Positions 26,881-35,555 of a DNA stretch of 64,000 bases are shown piece after piece (position 1 is the first letter of the stretch; each line of letters starts with the position of its first letter). A program made the translations under genes and the position numbers. Origin of the DNA: Pontibacter pamirensis (GTDB lineage: Bacteria; Bacteroidota; Bacteroidia; Cytophagales; Hymenobacteraceae); NCBI RefSeq assembly GCF_010015475.1, contig NZ_ML974109.1:1-64000 (forward strand). The letters are read 5' to 3'. The notes below the pieces were generated by a model that was not told the DNA's origin, did no database searches, and saw only the letters and a program-made list of their open reading frames with translations.

Positions 26881-26918
26881 TGTTTTCTTTTGTTTTGAGT
26901 TCTATTGATTGTCTATGC

Positions 26919-26988
26919 ACGCCAACGGTCTCGTACATGAGGTGAGTGAGGCATTTGCCGAAGTTTTGCTCATGTGCATTGTTGTAAG
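26919..26988 (-). repeat. attC-like site 5
   Basis: Boxes ACGCCAAC and GTTGTAAG, arms ACATGAG/CTCATGT, centre GAGGCATTTGCCGAAG. Its right box complements CTTACAAC of site 6. Confidence 0.8.
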
Positions 26989-26992
26989 CTGT

Positions 26993-27571
26993 TTATTTTT
27001 TTACGGCAACAACTATTCCTGTTGCCCACACCTGCTTTGTCAAAACCAAGTCCTCTCTTGTTTCTAAGCGGTCAATAAGGTTGATTGCCTTTTCATGATG
27101 CCCCTCTGGCCAGTTGGGCTGCGGCAGCATATCGTCAATGATATATACCCCTCCTTTATTCAACATGGACAACGCTTCATCCAAAAGAAGATATTTCCCA
27201 TGCCATGTGTCGGCAAAAATGTAGTCAAACTTTTGATGCTTGTTACTTTCAATCCATTCGCCACCATCTGTATCAATCAGTTCCAACCGCTTATCATCAC
27301 TAAGGAACTGCCGTGCGATTTCCAAGAACTGAGCATCATTGTCTATCGAAACCAGTGTGGAAGCATCATCCATGCCGTCCAGAATCCATGCTGTTGACAA
27401 TCCAGTTCCCGTTCCAAGTTCAAGAAATTTACCTGATGGTTTAGAGCCTGCAAGCGTCCGAAGCAAAGAGCATGTTAGTACATCTGAGGCCATTGTAAAA
27501 CCTGATTTTTTAGTAGCTTCATCAATAGCGATATAAGACTTCGGGAACTGCTGGTTTATTTCTTCTGTCAT
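26993..27571 (-). CDS. cassette gene: class I SAM-dependent methyltransferase
   Basis: A 192-residue Rossmann methyltransferase of the O-methyltransferase/caffeoyl-CoA type. Motif I is LELGTGTGLST at about 57-67, the acidic residue after beta-2 is in VSIDND near 85-90, and FIFADTWHGK-like motif IV is near 117-126. It is soluble and complete. Substrate unknown; small-molecule O-methylation is the usual activity. Confidence 0.8.
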   Translation of the reverse strand: MTEEINQQFPKSYIAIDEATKKSGFTMASDVLTCSLLRTLAGSKPSGKFLELGTGTGLSTAWILDGMDDASTLVSIDNDAQFLEIARQFLSDDKRLELIDTDGGEWIESNKHQKFDYIFADTWHGKYLLLDEALSMLNKGGVYIIDDMLPQPNWPEGHHEKAINLIDRLETREDLVLTKQVWATGIVVAVKK

Positions 27572-27591
27572 TATTTATTTTGTTAAAATAT

Positions 27592-27642
27592 CTTACAACT
27601 CGGCTATGAGGTGGCGTAGCTAAAGTTTAGGTGTGGTTATGC
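27592..27642 (-). repeat. attC-like site 6
   Basis: Boxes CTTACAAC and GTTATGC, arms GGCTATGAG.., centre GTGGCGTAGCTAAAG. Short family, about 51 bp. Confidence 0.75.
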
Positions 27643-27648
27643 ATTGTT

Positions 27649-28284
27649 TTACTTCAGATTTTGCCCTAAGCTTACTGATAGTTCTTTTTCTGACCATGGA
27701 AAGTATCCAGATGCTTCTTCTACGCCTTCGTTAAATCTCACAATAGCGACTGTCTTATTATCTGGCATCCTAAATACCCAAATCCCATGCTGCTTTTCAT
27801 CCTTAAAGCTTCCTTCAGTGTTCTGAATCCCACTCTCAAACCATTCAGCTATTCTTCCATTCTTTTTGCCGTTCACCCAAATGATGTGGTTTAGTCCCCC
27901 GCTTTGTGTGTATTCTTCTATTTTATTTTCTATTTTCAGATTCACCTTCAGCTTTTTAAAAGTCCTTTCCATGTCGGAGAGGTAACTTCTAAAACCACCT
28001 TCTTCATACAATGTCTCTCCGTCAAGCCCATACAGCCTGTAATCTGATGGTTGACACTTAGGCATTTCATAAGTTGTCACAAGTGCGCCATGTGTTGCGT
28101 AGCCTTCGGCAAGTGCATTTTTAAGTTCAGCGACTTTGCTTGAATGGACATACTTGAAGTACCCAAGCGACTCAAGCTTTTGAACAACTTCTTTGCCCGA
28201 AGTCTTTTTCTGAAAAATGCACTTGAAACTAAACAACATGACTATTGAAGAAAGGCAGAAGGTGAATAGTAAGACCTTTTTCAT
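27649..28284 (-). CDS. cassette gene: exported hypothetical protein
   Basis: A 211-residue protein with an N-terminal hydrophobic signal or anchor (VLLFTFCLSSIVMLFSF). The mature part contains a MORN-like tail (WVNGKKNGRIAEWFESG, HGIWVFRMPDNKTV), common in Bacteroidota toxin-antidote-like periplasmic proteins. Function unknown. Confidence 0.65.
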   Translation of the reverse strand: MKKVLLFTFCLSSIVMLFSFKCIFQKKTSGKEVVQKLESLGYFKYVHSSKVAELKNALAEGYATHGALVTTYEMPKCQPSDYRLYGLDGETLYEEGGFRSYLSDMERTFKKLKVNLKIENKIEEYTQSGGLNHIIWVNGKKNGRIAEWFESGIQNTEGSFKDEKQHGIWVFRMPDNKTVAIVRFNEGVEEASGYFPWSEKELSVSLGQNLK

Positions 28285-28297
28285 TGATTACAATTTT

Positions 28298-28352
28298 ACT
28301 CAACGTACTGGGCTTTGCGGTGGCGTAGCTACTTTATAGGTGTTGTTGGCAG
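28298..28352 (-). repeat. attC-like site 7
   Basis: Boxes ACTCAAC and GTTGGCAG, arms GGGCTTTGCGG.., centre TGGCGTAGCTACTTTATAGG. Confidence 0.75.
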
Positions 28353-28361
28353 AGGTAGTTT

Positions 28362-28937
28362 TCATTTTCTGTTTAAACTGTCATAAGGTACACTAACTGG
28401 AGTTGGCGGAGGAGGTAATAACACGTCTTTAGCTGTGCTAAAGTATCTGTCCTCGCTTTTAATTAGATTTTGACTCTCAACGATTTCAAACAAACTGTGC
28501 ATCTTCCTCTGTAATTCATTTTCAAGAGTACCCTTCATTACTACCTCCCCATTAGCAAACTTTAGTTTTAAAGAGTACCAAGGCTCGTGTTCAGCATCAT
28601 AGTACTCGCTTTTCAAGCTATTAAAATCTATAGAGTCAAGTAGTTGATGAATTCTCCCCATACTTTGGGAGTCAAGTTTCGCTTTGTAATTTTCTACTAT
28701 AGTCGTTTCGTCTCTCAAGCGATAGAAGACTATACTGTCCTGCAGAATCTCCACATCCTTACTCTTCCTCTCTCGGCCATACAAAGGGTTCATGGAGAAA
28801 GCAATTCTTTGAAAGCTAATGTCCTTCTTTTCAGTTGGAGATTGTTCAGTTACTTCATCACCTAACTGTATTTTTTCTTCACTACCCCCACAGGATATTA
28901 GAATCGTCAGAAACACCAGTGATAAGAGGTTTTTCAT
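28362..28937 (-). CDS. cassette gene: lipoprotein
   Basis: A 191-residue lipoprotein from ATG 28937 (KNLLSLVFLTILISCGG, lipobox Cys 15). The long frame upstream translates attC site 8 and was rejected. The mature domain is alpha/beta with a Pro-rich end (LLPPPPTPVSVPYD). Unknown family. Confidence 0.7.
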   Translation of the reverse strand: MKNLLSLVFLTILISCGGSEEKIQLGDEVTEQSPTEKKDISFQRIAFSMNPLYGRERKSKDVEILQDSIVFYRLRDETTIVENYKAKLDSQSMGRIHQLLDSIDFNSLKSEYYDAEHEPWYSLKLKFANGEVVMKGTLENELQRKMHSLFEIVESQNLIKSEDRYFSTAKDVLLPPPPTPVSVPYDSLNRK

Positions 28938-28948
28938 AATTTCTATTG

Positions 28949-29015
28949 CTGCCAATGATGTGGTGCAGCCGAAGCCCGTAGCGTAGCGAGGGTTAAGACT
29001 GAACTTGGTTGGCAT
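28949..29015 (-). repeat. attC-like site 8
   Basis: Left box CTGCCAAT (mutated AAC), right box GTTGGCAT, arms GCAGCC/GACTG, centre AGCCCGTAGCGTAGCGAGGGTT. Confidence 0.75.
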
Positions 29016-29026
29016 GAGAGCTTCTT

Positions 29027-29551
29027 TTATTCTTTTATTAACTTGTTGAGGCGTGGCTGTAATACCCAATAACCGATGATTGAGAACCATATCAGAAAAA
29101 GCTCTCCTACATAGTCTCCGAACTTTGCGACCCGTCCTAACTCAACTGTTTTCATTGTCTTTGCAGCAAAGCGTAAACCCATGAAGATGAAAACCATTGA
29201 CAAAAGGTGAAGCACAACTATTGCAATACCAGCCACTGCCACATTATCTCCCGAACCGTCTGTCAGAAAACCCATATATATTATGGTTCCCAAGATATAT
29301 AGTATCGGAATCGAAAAGTAGACTTTAAATCTTCCAGAGTTTAGCCTTGTATCTTACGGAAGCTTTTGGTTCAACTCTGTTGCTATCGCCCATACCCATC
29401 CCAAGGTTCCAAGGGTAAAGAGTACCATCATAACTGGAAACACCTCAAACATCAATTCAGGATGAGAGAAGGTGAATACATTTATTAGTATTGGAAGTCC
29501 CCATGTCAGGAGAAACAATTGCCAATGCTTTAGCTTTAGAAGAAACTTCAT
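29027..29551 (-). pseudogene. cassette gene: four-TM protein interrupted by one in-frame stop
   Basis: Residues 1-65 end at TAA (29354-29356) after NQKLP; the same frame then continues DTRLNSGRFKVYFSIPILYI and on to KLIKE at 29027. No frame change is needed, so a single base (GAA or CAA to TAA) explains it. The product would be about 174 residues and is a paralogue of the intact cassette gene at 30329-30841: both start MK..LK.KHWQ.FL and end with VELGR.AK.G.Y. and QPR.NK. It could be a nonsense pseudogene. Confidence 0.75.
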
Positions 29552-29580
29552 TTGTTCTGTTTTTATAACTTATGCTTTGA

Positions 29581-29647
29581 TGCCAACGGTACTCGTGCAG
29601 CCGAAGCCCAAAGCGTAGCGAGGGTTAAAGCTGAACTTTGTTGGCGG
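29581..29647 (-). repeat. attC-like site 9
   Basis: Boxes TGCCAAC and GTTGGCGG, arms GTGCAGCC.., GGCTGAAC-like, centre AGCCCAAAGCGTAGCGAGGG. Confidence 0.8.
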
Positions 29648-29659
29648 AAGCTGTTCTTT

Positions 29660-30232
29660 TTAACCACCAATCGAATTTCTGAAGAACCTGTAACATTCTC
29701 CTGTATCAATGTTGGTGACTATGTTAAAGTACCACTCTCCACCATCATCTACTTCTACTACTTCTGTTTTCCAGTCTGAATGGGCAAAGGAACTCTCTAT
29801 TGAAAAGCAGTTAATCCAAATCAACTTCTGACCTTTCTCATTTCTGGCACCATAGTACTGTCTCCTATAACTTGGTAATTCTTCAATCGCATTATTGGAG
29901 ATTCTTAAGCTATCTGCACCTATCTTGTCAACTTCAACACATCTTTTTAAGATTCTCTCTGCTTCCACGATGTTTTCAAGAGATGGGGTGAAGGGAGTAA
30001 CTTCTTCCGCTTCCGTAGGTCTCATGAGCATGCTAAAGGTGTAAACATCATGTGTTGGTTTTTCTTGCTCATTAAATACAACACCTGAAAAGCTTTTGGT
30101 CTCAATCAGGTAATTTGCTGAACTATCAACTGGGGTTACAGCATATTCCACTCCATTAATTTCATAAGTTTCTGTCTTACTACATGAACAGAAACAAACC
30201 AAAAGTATAAGAAGAGGTATAAGCTGCTTCAT
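29660..30232 (-). CDS. cassette gene: lipoprotein
   Basis: A 190-residue lipoprotein (LIPLLILLVCFCSCSK) with a soluble domain ending DTGECYRFFRNSIGG. No enzyme motif seen. It lies between sites 9 and 10 with the usual short spacers. Unknown family. Confidence 0.7.
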   Translation of the reverse strand: MKQLIPLLILLVCFCSCSKTETYEINGVEYAVTPVDSSANYLIETKSFSGVVFNEQEKPTHDVYTFSMLMRPTEAEEVTPFTPSLENIVEAERILKRCVEVDKIGADSLRISNNAIEELPSYRRQYYGARNEKGQKLIWINCFSIESSFAHSDWKTEVVEVDDGGEWYFNIVTNIDTGECYRFFRNSIGG

Positions 30233-30250
30233 ATTTTCATAGTTAAAGTT

Positions 30251-30319
30251 ACCGCCAACGGATAGTACATAAGGTGAGCAAGGGGTAGCCGAAGCGAAAC
30301 TTATGTGCCGTGTTGGCGG
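30251..30319 (-). repeat. attC-like site 10
   Basis: Boxes CCGCCAAC and GTTGGCGG, arms ACATAAG/CTTATGT, centre GGTAGCCGAAGC. Near-perfect outer complement. Confidence 0.85.
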
Positions 30320-30328
30320 CTGGAGTTC

Positions 30329-30841
30329 TTATTTTTCTACAATCGTGTCTCTTTCACTTAAGACTTTGTTAATCCGTGGCTGTATAAACCATATACCAAT
30401 AGGCCACATCAACATCAGAACCACATCTCCCGCATACTCTCCAATCTTAGCTTCTCTTCCTAATTCAATAGATTTAAGCTCCTTAACAGGAAAGGCATAG
30501 ACATATAGGTAAGCAAAAATGACATAATAAAAAGGTAAGGCGGCTAATCCGCTGAATACATAATGTTGCCCATCTCCAAAAACTAAAGCAACTCCTACAA
30601 TGAGCAACACTAATACCCCATTTACCAAGAATAAATTATAGTTAAGCCTTACATTATCTGGAACATACTCATACAGTTCGTTTCCTAAAATCAAAGGAAA
30701 ACTTACTATGGCAATTAGAAACAGAGTATCAAGAATGATTTGAAATGTTGAAGAATCACCACTGCTTATGTTACCGATGAAAGACAAAAGCATAAGAATT
30801 AGAAATATCTGCCAATGCTTTGCCTTTAGTATTGCTTTCAT
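30329..30841 (-). CDS. cassette gene: four-TM membrane protein
   Basis: A 170-residue protein with about four hydrophobic helices, N-terminal KAKHWQIFL and a conserved C-terminal block IELGREAKIGEYAGDVVLML. It is the intact relative of the interrupted gene at 29027-29551, two cassettes away. This suggests either duplication or repeated capture of one family. Function unknown. Confidence 0.7.
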   Translation of the reverse strand: MKAILKAKHWQIFLILMLLSFIGNISSGDSSTFQIILDTLFLIAIVSFPLILGNELYEYVPDNVRLNYNLFLVNGVLVLLIVGVALVFGDGQHYVFSGLAALPFYYVIFAYLYVYAFPVKELKSIELGREAKIGEYAGDVVLMLMWPIGIWFIQPRINKVLSERDTIVEK

Positions 30842-30860
30842 TTTTCTTTAATTAATCTTA

Positions 30861-30928
30861 CCGCCAACGGTTTATTCATAAAGCGAGCGAGGCGCAGCCG
30901 CAGCTTAGCTCATGTGCTGGGTTATGTA
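30861..30928 (-). repeat. attC-like site 11
   Basis: Boxes CCGCCAAC and GTTATGTA; arms CATAAGCGAG../CTCATG; centre GGCGCAGCCGCAGC. Right box complements TACATAAC of site 12. Confidence 0.8.
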
Positions 30929-30938
30929 CTGCTTTTCT

Positions 30939-31475
30939 TTATATGGTTACTCTTGGTTCTGAAATATGAGTCACTGCTGCATTGTTCAGAAACTCAGACA
31001 AATAGATTTGACTTGTTGCCATACTGTTTGTAAGCTCAATAAGATATTCTAAAGGGTTAGCCATACCTTCTTCAAAAACCCAAAATCTAAACCGTCTTTT
31101 GGTGCCATTCTTATTTAGATGAGTCAGTTCTTCAAAGCAACATAACTGCATTGACTGGCTATGATAAAGATGTTTAGGGTTTAGAATCCCCTCTGTAAAA
31201 ACTCTCCTGTATACTTCGTCTTCAATATCCAGTATCACTCTTAGACTGTCGAAGTAGACGATGTTGTGTTCGCTAAGAGAATCTTTGATAATGTTTCCAT
31301 TGAATTTTTGATACTGCTTGACCTCGTAGTCCTGACTAAAATGTTGTTCAGCGAGGTGATTCTCATACTCGCCTTGATTAGCATAAGTTCTTTCCACTCC
31401 AACTACTCCATTTATTTCTACTGTTTTGCAGCCACAAATAGCGATAACGATTAGAAGTGGATATGCTGTTTTCAT
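30939..31475 (-). CDS. cassette gene: lipoprotein
   Basis: A 178-residue lipoprotein (YPLLIVIAICGCKT). The mature part has a CCFEEL pair of cysteines and an FRFWVFEEG stretch. No family recognised. Standard cassette spacing. Confidence 0.7.
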   Translation of the reverse strand: MKTAYPLLIVIAICGCKTVEINGVVGVERTYANQGEYENHLAEQHFSQDYEVKQYQKFNGNIIKDSLSEHNIVYFDSLRVILDIEDEVYRRVFTEGILNPKHLYHSQSMQLCCFEELTHLNKNGTKRRFRFWVFEEGMANPLEYLIELTNSMATSQIYLSEFLNNAAVTHISEPRVTI

Positions 31476-31497
31476 TTGTCTTCTATAATTGAAGTGC

Positions 31498-31564
31498 TAC
31501 ATAACGGATTGTGCATAATGTGGGCGTGGCATAGCCGAGCCTAAATCATGAACCGTGTTGAGTG
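31498..31564 (-). repeat. attC-like site 12
   Basis: Left box TACATAAC, right box GTTGAGTG; arms GCATAATG/AATCATGAA; centre GGCATAGCCGAGCC. The two boxes do not match each other but match their cassette partners. Confidence 0.8.
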
Positions 31565-32232
31565 ATGTTATTTTTTCTTTTTTTAGACCACTCGCTATAC
31601 CTGCTGTCGATAATCTTGCTTATCAGTTCATAGTTGCTCCATTTATCTTCTACATGATAAAGCGTTGGTAGCTCATTAGCTAATGTCTTCTCGTAGTCCT
31701 GTAGATAACTTCCTTTTTCGAAATCAAAGTAGTCCAATGTGAAGTTCATCCCAATACTGCTAAGCTCTTCTGAGGTGAAGACACCATCAAGGTAATCACT
31801 ATAGAAGCTGCTTCCTGTAATTTCTCTTCTCTTGACCTTTTCAACTTCTTCTGAAAACTCTTCACTCAGCAGTTCATTGGTTAGGTTATTTTCAATTATC
31901 CAGTTCAAATATAAGCCAGTATGAACATAAGCTTGACGTTCGTTTAGCTCATAAGGAAAATCACCATCGAGGTGCCACTTCGCCTTATCAAACACAATGG
32001 TTTCAATAGGCTGAACTTCTTCACCATACCTATAGCCCTTATTGAGATATGTTGCTGCATGATTCTCTGCTTCTACTATCGCTTTATCAAGTGAGCCACA
32101 GTTCTTAGTCATTTTCGAAACTCCTGCTTTGCCCACTTTGCCTGAATGAATATGCAGAAACTTATCTTCCACTTGTAACTCTACATAGTCAGTAGTCTTC
32201 TTATTTTCTTTAATTAAGTAGAGTTTCTTCAT
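31546..32232 (-). CDS. cassette gene: WGR-domain protein
   Basis: A 228-residue protein from MKKLYLIKENKK (32232); the longer frame only reads site 13. The N-terminal 70 residues match the WGR domain (LHIHSGKVGKAGVSKMTKN), a nucleic-acid-associated module also found with PARPs and MolR. The C-terminal part (KWHLDGDFPYELNERQAYVH and downstream) resembles a domain of unknown function seen in small immunity-like proteins. The stop lies in site 12. Role unknown. Confidence 0.7.
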   Translation of the reverse strand: MKKLYLIKENKKTTDYVELQVEDKFLHIHSGKVGKAGVSKMTKNCGSLDKAIVEAENHAATYLNKGYRYGEEVQPIETIVFDKAKWHLDGDFPYELNERQAYVHTGLYLNWIIENNLTNELLSEEFSEEVEKVKRREITGSSFYSDYLDGVFTSEELSSIGMNFTLDYFDFEKGSYLQDYEKTLANELPTLYHVEDKWSNYELISKIIDSRYSEWSKKRKNNITQHGS

Positions 32233-32243
32233 GATTCTAATAT

Positions 32244-32311
32244 CACTCAACGTGTTGGTATAGCAGATTGTGAGGCGTAGCCAAAGCATGACTGCTATAC
32301 TTTGTTGTTAC
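32244..32311 (-). repeat. attC-like site 13
   Basis: Boxes CACTCAAC and GTTGTTAC; arms GTATAGCAG/CTGCTATAC, 8-9 bp; centre GAGGCGTAGCCAAAGC. Confidence 0.8.
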
Positions 32312-32891
32312 CCTGTTATTCTTAATCTACTTATCTGGTCGTTATGCTGCACATCAATATTTGTCAGCCCATTTTTGTCTAAGGCATTGAATATTGTAAA
32401 GTAGTTCTTTGTATCAAATTGATTCTTCTTTTTCAGGACAAATTCAACTCCATGCAACATATAGCCTGTCTCGTGCTTTCTACCGACATTTTTCGGGTTC
32501 TGCTTATCTTCGATGTATTCACTAATGAAGTTGTATGCAAGGATTCGGACTTCTTCAATTGGTTGGTCCAGATTTTCAAGTAACTCTTCTTTTCCGTTTA
32601 CCTTCCAACTTAAGGGAAGTTCTTCTCCCAATCCAGTTTCTCATCAAGATTTATTGTGTTGATGGTTAAGCTAAGTTCATCAAGTTGATAAGCTGTGAAC
32701 TCATATCGGTTATTATCTATTTCAAGAATCACTGGTCCATCAGGATACCATTCATTCTCCATGTCATCCCACATTACCCAAAAACGAGTTATAGTTTTCC
32801 CAATCAAATTTTGAAGTGTCTCCTGAAATGTTCTTTTGAAGAGTTCAACATCATAAAAAAATTTTGGTGCATAAGATGGGATTCCTAACAT
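32308..32891 (-). pseudogene. cassette gene: hypothetical protein, frameshifted
   Basis: Residues 1-93 (LGIPSYAPKFFYDVELFKRT ... LDWEKNFP) stop at 32610, while the frame 32308-32631 continues LSWKVNGKEELLENLDQPIE without a proper start. One extra T in CTTCCCTTAAGTTGG would give NFPLSWKVNG and join them into about 194 residues. It looks like a one-base deletion in a short T run. Family unknown. Confidence 0.7.
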
Positions 32892-32908
32892 TCTATACTT
32901 TTAATTGA

Positions 32909-32962
32909 GTACAACGGATTGGCTTTTTGGTGGCATAGCTACCGTAAAGGTGGGGTTATGGG
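32909..32962 (-). repeat. attC-like site 14
   Basis: Boxes GTACAAC and GTTATGGG; centre GGTGGCATAGCTACCGTAAAGG. Short family. Confidence 0.75.
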
Positions 32963-33636
32963 TAATATTCTTTCATTCTTTTAGCAAACCGCTGTATCAT
33001 ATTCCTTTCTTCAGCATCACACTTTCGGCAGTTGCTTAACATTCTGGATTCTACTCCATCTATTTCTTCTATTTCACTGTGTTCGTATTTAATGCCTACT
33101 TCCATGGCAACACCGTCTGCCCATTTGTTAAAATCAGCTTCTGTTAACACGGGTTCAGATTGAAAGTAAGTAATAAACTGCTTCGGCTCAGTTTCTACAT
33201 ACTCTTTCATTGATATGCCTAAAGGTTCTGAAAATGCTCCATCTGCCCACCAGAGTGTCTTTGTGACAAGCGTAAAGTAAAAGGGATGTCTAACTCTATC
33301 ATTGCTGAACAAGCTATCTATGAGAGAAAGGGTTTTATCGTCATCGTCTAAAGCTACTTTTTCCTGAAACACATCTTTGAAGAGAACAGGAATCAAAGGG
33401 TCATCAAGATGCTCCTGTAGTGTCTTAGAACCTATCATCCCGTTAGTCTCAATCACTCTGAGGCTCCTTTCGTGGTAGCTCGTCTGTGCTTGTGTCAAAC
33501 TTATAGAACTGCTGTCGACAACTAATTCCTGAACCACTGGCGCAGGTAGTGGTTCGTTTGTGCTTAGTTTATGTTCATTTACTTGATTGCATGAAGCAAG
33601 AAAAGCAGCCAGCAGGACAGCAAGGGCTAATTTCAT
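32956..33636 (-). CDS. cassette gene: lipoprotein
   Basis: A 226-residue lipoprotein (ALAVLLAAFLASCNQ). The mature domain has a CRKC pair near residue 205 and an acidic centre. The stop overlaps site 14. Unknown family. Confidence 0.7.
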   Translation of the reverse strand: MKLALAVLLAAFLASCNQVNEHKLSTNEPLPAPVVQELVVDSSSISLTQAQTSYHERSLRVIETNGMIGSKTLQEHLDDPLIPVLFKDVFQEKVALDDDDKTLSLIDSLFSNDRVRHPFYFTLVTKTLWWADGAFSEPLGISMKEYVETEPKQFITYFQSEPVLTEADFNKWADGVAMEVGIKYEHSEIEEIDGVESRMLSNCRKCDAEERNMIQRFAKRMKEYYP

Positions 33637-33648
33637 TATTTATTTTTT

Positions 33649-33780
33649 CCCATAACGGCCAAGGGGATGAGCAGGCGGGCTTTAAAAGTTAATTGCCTTT
33701 CAGCCAAGACCAAATATTTTCAAAAGTATTACTGTTTGAATTAGCACTGCCCGCCCGCTTACATATAGCTGATGTTGTAA
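33649..33780 (-). repeat. attC-like site 15 (long, overlapping a gene end)
   Basis: Left box CCCATAAC, right box GTTGTA at 33774-33779; arms GCAGGCGGGC (33671-33680) and GCCCGCCCGC near 33750. About 132 bp; it covers the C-terminal codons of the next gene. Confidence 0.6.
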
Positions 33781-34402
33781 GTAGGGCTTCTTTATTTTCT
33801 TCTATTTCTATCGTTTCAACAGTTCTTAGTTTTCTTTCCGTGTCAGTCCTTTTGTCGATGTACTCATAATGTCCGATGTCGTCCATTTCACCTGTTGGAA
33901 CAATGTTTTCTTCGTCAAGCCAATTCAAAACTAATTCAGCTTCTTTTTTGACACCTACATAAATTCGGTCAATTCTATTTTCTTTTTCACTCTTGGTCAG
34001 CTTTTCCCATTCATTGTAATCCCAAAAGTCTTCCGAGAAGGTCAGGCCGTATCCTAATCCAAGGTTGTTAAAGAAGTTGTATCCTGAACAGTACAACTTA
34101 TAAGTTTCAATAAGGGATTTGGCGAAGTCGTCTGTCCGCTCATTCAGGTCAGTCAGAATTTTTCTCAATTTTCTCTCCTCATTTTTTCGGAAGTCCAAGA
34201 ACGGGTCGACTATTTTACCCACTTCAGGTTTTACGTGTCGGTCTTTGAAGTTTAAAGAAATCAAGTCGATGTAAATGTCATAGCCTAAAAGCTGTTCAAG
34301 CTCCTTTGTGGAATAGAGCCACTTTTCGAAGTCAGCAATGGAAATTTCATTGTTATAGACTTTGAAGAACTGAATTTGTATGTTAAGTGGTAATTTGTTC
34401 AT
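33689..34402 (-). CDS. cassette gene: hypothetical protein
   Basis: A 237-residue soluble protein, acidic with many helices (RKNEERKLRKILTDLNERTD). The last about 30 residues (ICKRAGSANSNSN...) are encoded by the long attC site, so the natural functional end may be earlier. No family recognised. Confidence 0.65.
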   Translation of the reverse strand: MNKLPLNIQIQFFKVYNNEISIADFEKWLYSTKELEQLLGYDIYIDLISLNFKDRHVKPEVGKIVDPFLDFRKNEERKLRKILTDLNERTDDFAKSLIETYKLYCSGYNFFNNLGLGYGLTFSEDFWDYNEWEKLTKSEKENRIDRIYVGVKKEAELVLNWLDEENIVPTGEMDDIGHYEYIDKRTDTERKLRTVETIEIEENKEALLTTSAICKRAGSANSNSNTFENIWSWLKGN

Positions 34403-34423
34403 CGGGTATTTTGTCGCATTTCA

Positions 34424-34487
34424 TACAACGTTCTCGTGTAGCAGAGCCGAAGCATCAGCAAGGCTTACTGCTACACCTTGTTGGGCT
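34424..34487 (-). repeat. attC-like site 16
   Basis: Boxes ATACAAC and GTTGGGCT; arms GTGTAGCAG / CTGCTACAC perfect 9 bp; centre AGCCGAAGCATCAGCAAGGC. Confidence 0.85.
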
Positions 34488-34881
34488 TTCGTGATTCTTT
34501 TAAATACTCTTCTACTACTGCATTAAACTCACCTACTGAAAAGGCAGGAACCCCATTATCTTTCTCCACCTTTTTACAATTCATATTCATGTAACTCTGC
34601 AATTCTATGTTTTCCTTCTCAATGCTTAGCTTCTGGGTCAAACCATACTTCCAATTCTTAAATGTATCTGTGGTTTTCAGCTTCCCTTCATTTATTTCTA
34701 CTAATCCACACGCTTTAGCTGATTCTACACTTTCCGTAAATTCTTGATAGGTAAGAATGGCATGATTCACATAGTCAACATAGCCAATGATGTCCAGCAA
34801 ACTCGCTCCTTCTTCACCCTTTTCTGAGTGAAATACAGACTTGATTACCAAGGAGTGAGTTTTGCTAAATTTCATTTTCAT
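34471..34881 (-). CDS. cassette gene: possible winged-helix protein
   Basis: A 136-residue soluble protein. The first 80 residues (SLLDIIGYVDYVNHAILTYQ...GLVEINEGKLKTTD) have a winged-helix-like pattern; the tail is helical. It could regulate or bind DNA, but this is weak. The start may also be Met3. Confidence 0.6.
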   Translation of the reverse strand: MKMKFSKTHSLVIKSVFHSEKGEEGASLLDIIGYVDYVNHAILTYQEFTESVESAKACGLVEINEGKLKTTDTFKNWKYGLTQKLSIEKENIELQSYMNMNCKKVEKDNGVPAFSVGEFNAVVEEYLKESRKPNKV

Positions 34882-34893
34882 TAATTACTCATG

Positions 34894-34950
34894 CAGCCCA
34901 ACGTTCTCGTGTAGCAGAGCCGAAGCCTAAATTATGAACTTTGTTGGCAG
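34894..34950 (-). repeat. attC-like site 17 (mismatched arms)
   Basis: Boxes CAGCCCAAC and GTTGGCAG. The left arm GTGTAGCAG belongs to one family and the right arm AATTATGAAC to another. Confidence 0.7.
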
Positions 34951-34959
34951 AAGGAATTC

Positions 34960-35373
34960 TTAATTTTCTTTAGCAATTTGATATATGTAGTCAACCAGTT
35001 TATCGACTTCGCTATTTTCATACTCTAAAGGTTCAATCAACCCGATAGCATAGTCCCTTACTTTATCTCTGTCCAAATCTGCTAATGTGCTAAGTATTGA
35101 GTCAGATAGGTGCTTTAGTCGATTTGCTATTGCTTTGCCTGTAATACTATCAAACTTGTAAACTGACCTTTTTAACCAGTCTTCAACTACATCAGCACGC
35201 CCTTCTTCCTCGAAGTTTTTCATTACTTCTTCTCTCGCCTTGATAAGAAGACTTGTTATAAGTGGGCTGCCAGCAAATTCATTTAAGTCATAACTGTCTA
35301 TTTGGTCAGAGAACTTGGCCTTCGCCAGTAACTTATAAAGTGCGTAGACTTCGTTTTTATCAGCTATAACCAT
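34960..35373 (-). CDS. cassette gene: hypothetical helical protein
   Basis: A 137-residue helical protein starting MVIADKNEVYALY (35373); the TTG upstream lies in site 18 and was not used. Ends DYIYQIAKEN. No family recognised. Confidence 0.6.
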   Translation of the reverse strand: MVIADKNEVYALYKLLAKAKFSDQIDSYDLNEFAGSPLITSLLIKAREEVMKNFEEEGRADVVEDWLKRSVYKFDSITGKAIANRLKHLSDSILSTLADLDRDKVRDYAIGLIEPLEYENSEVDKLVDYIYQIAKEN

Positions 35374-35393
35374 TTCTTCTATAATTTTTATTG

Positions 35394-35523
35394 CTGCCAA
35401 CGCCTCTGCTTTGCGGTCGGGCGGGATGATTAGTATTACTGCTCACTTACTACTAACACAACAGAAGGGTAATATAGTAAAATTTAGATTTAAGTCCGCC
35501 TGACGTGAAGGTTTCGTTGGGGC
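35394..35523 (-). repeat. attC-like site 18 (long family)
   Basis: Boxes CTGCCAAC and GTTGGGGC, 130 bp. Arms TGCTTTGCGGTCGGGCGG and CCGCCTGACGTGAAGG; the centre contains an AT-rich CTACTAACACAACAG stretch. Closely related to site 22. Confidence 0.75.
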
Positions 35524-35555
35524 ATGTTTTTCTATCTATTCTTAGCTCAACACCT

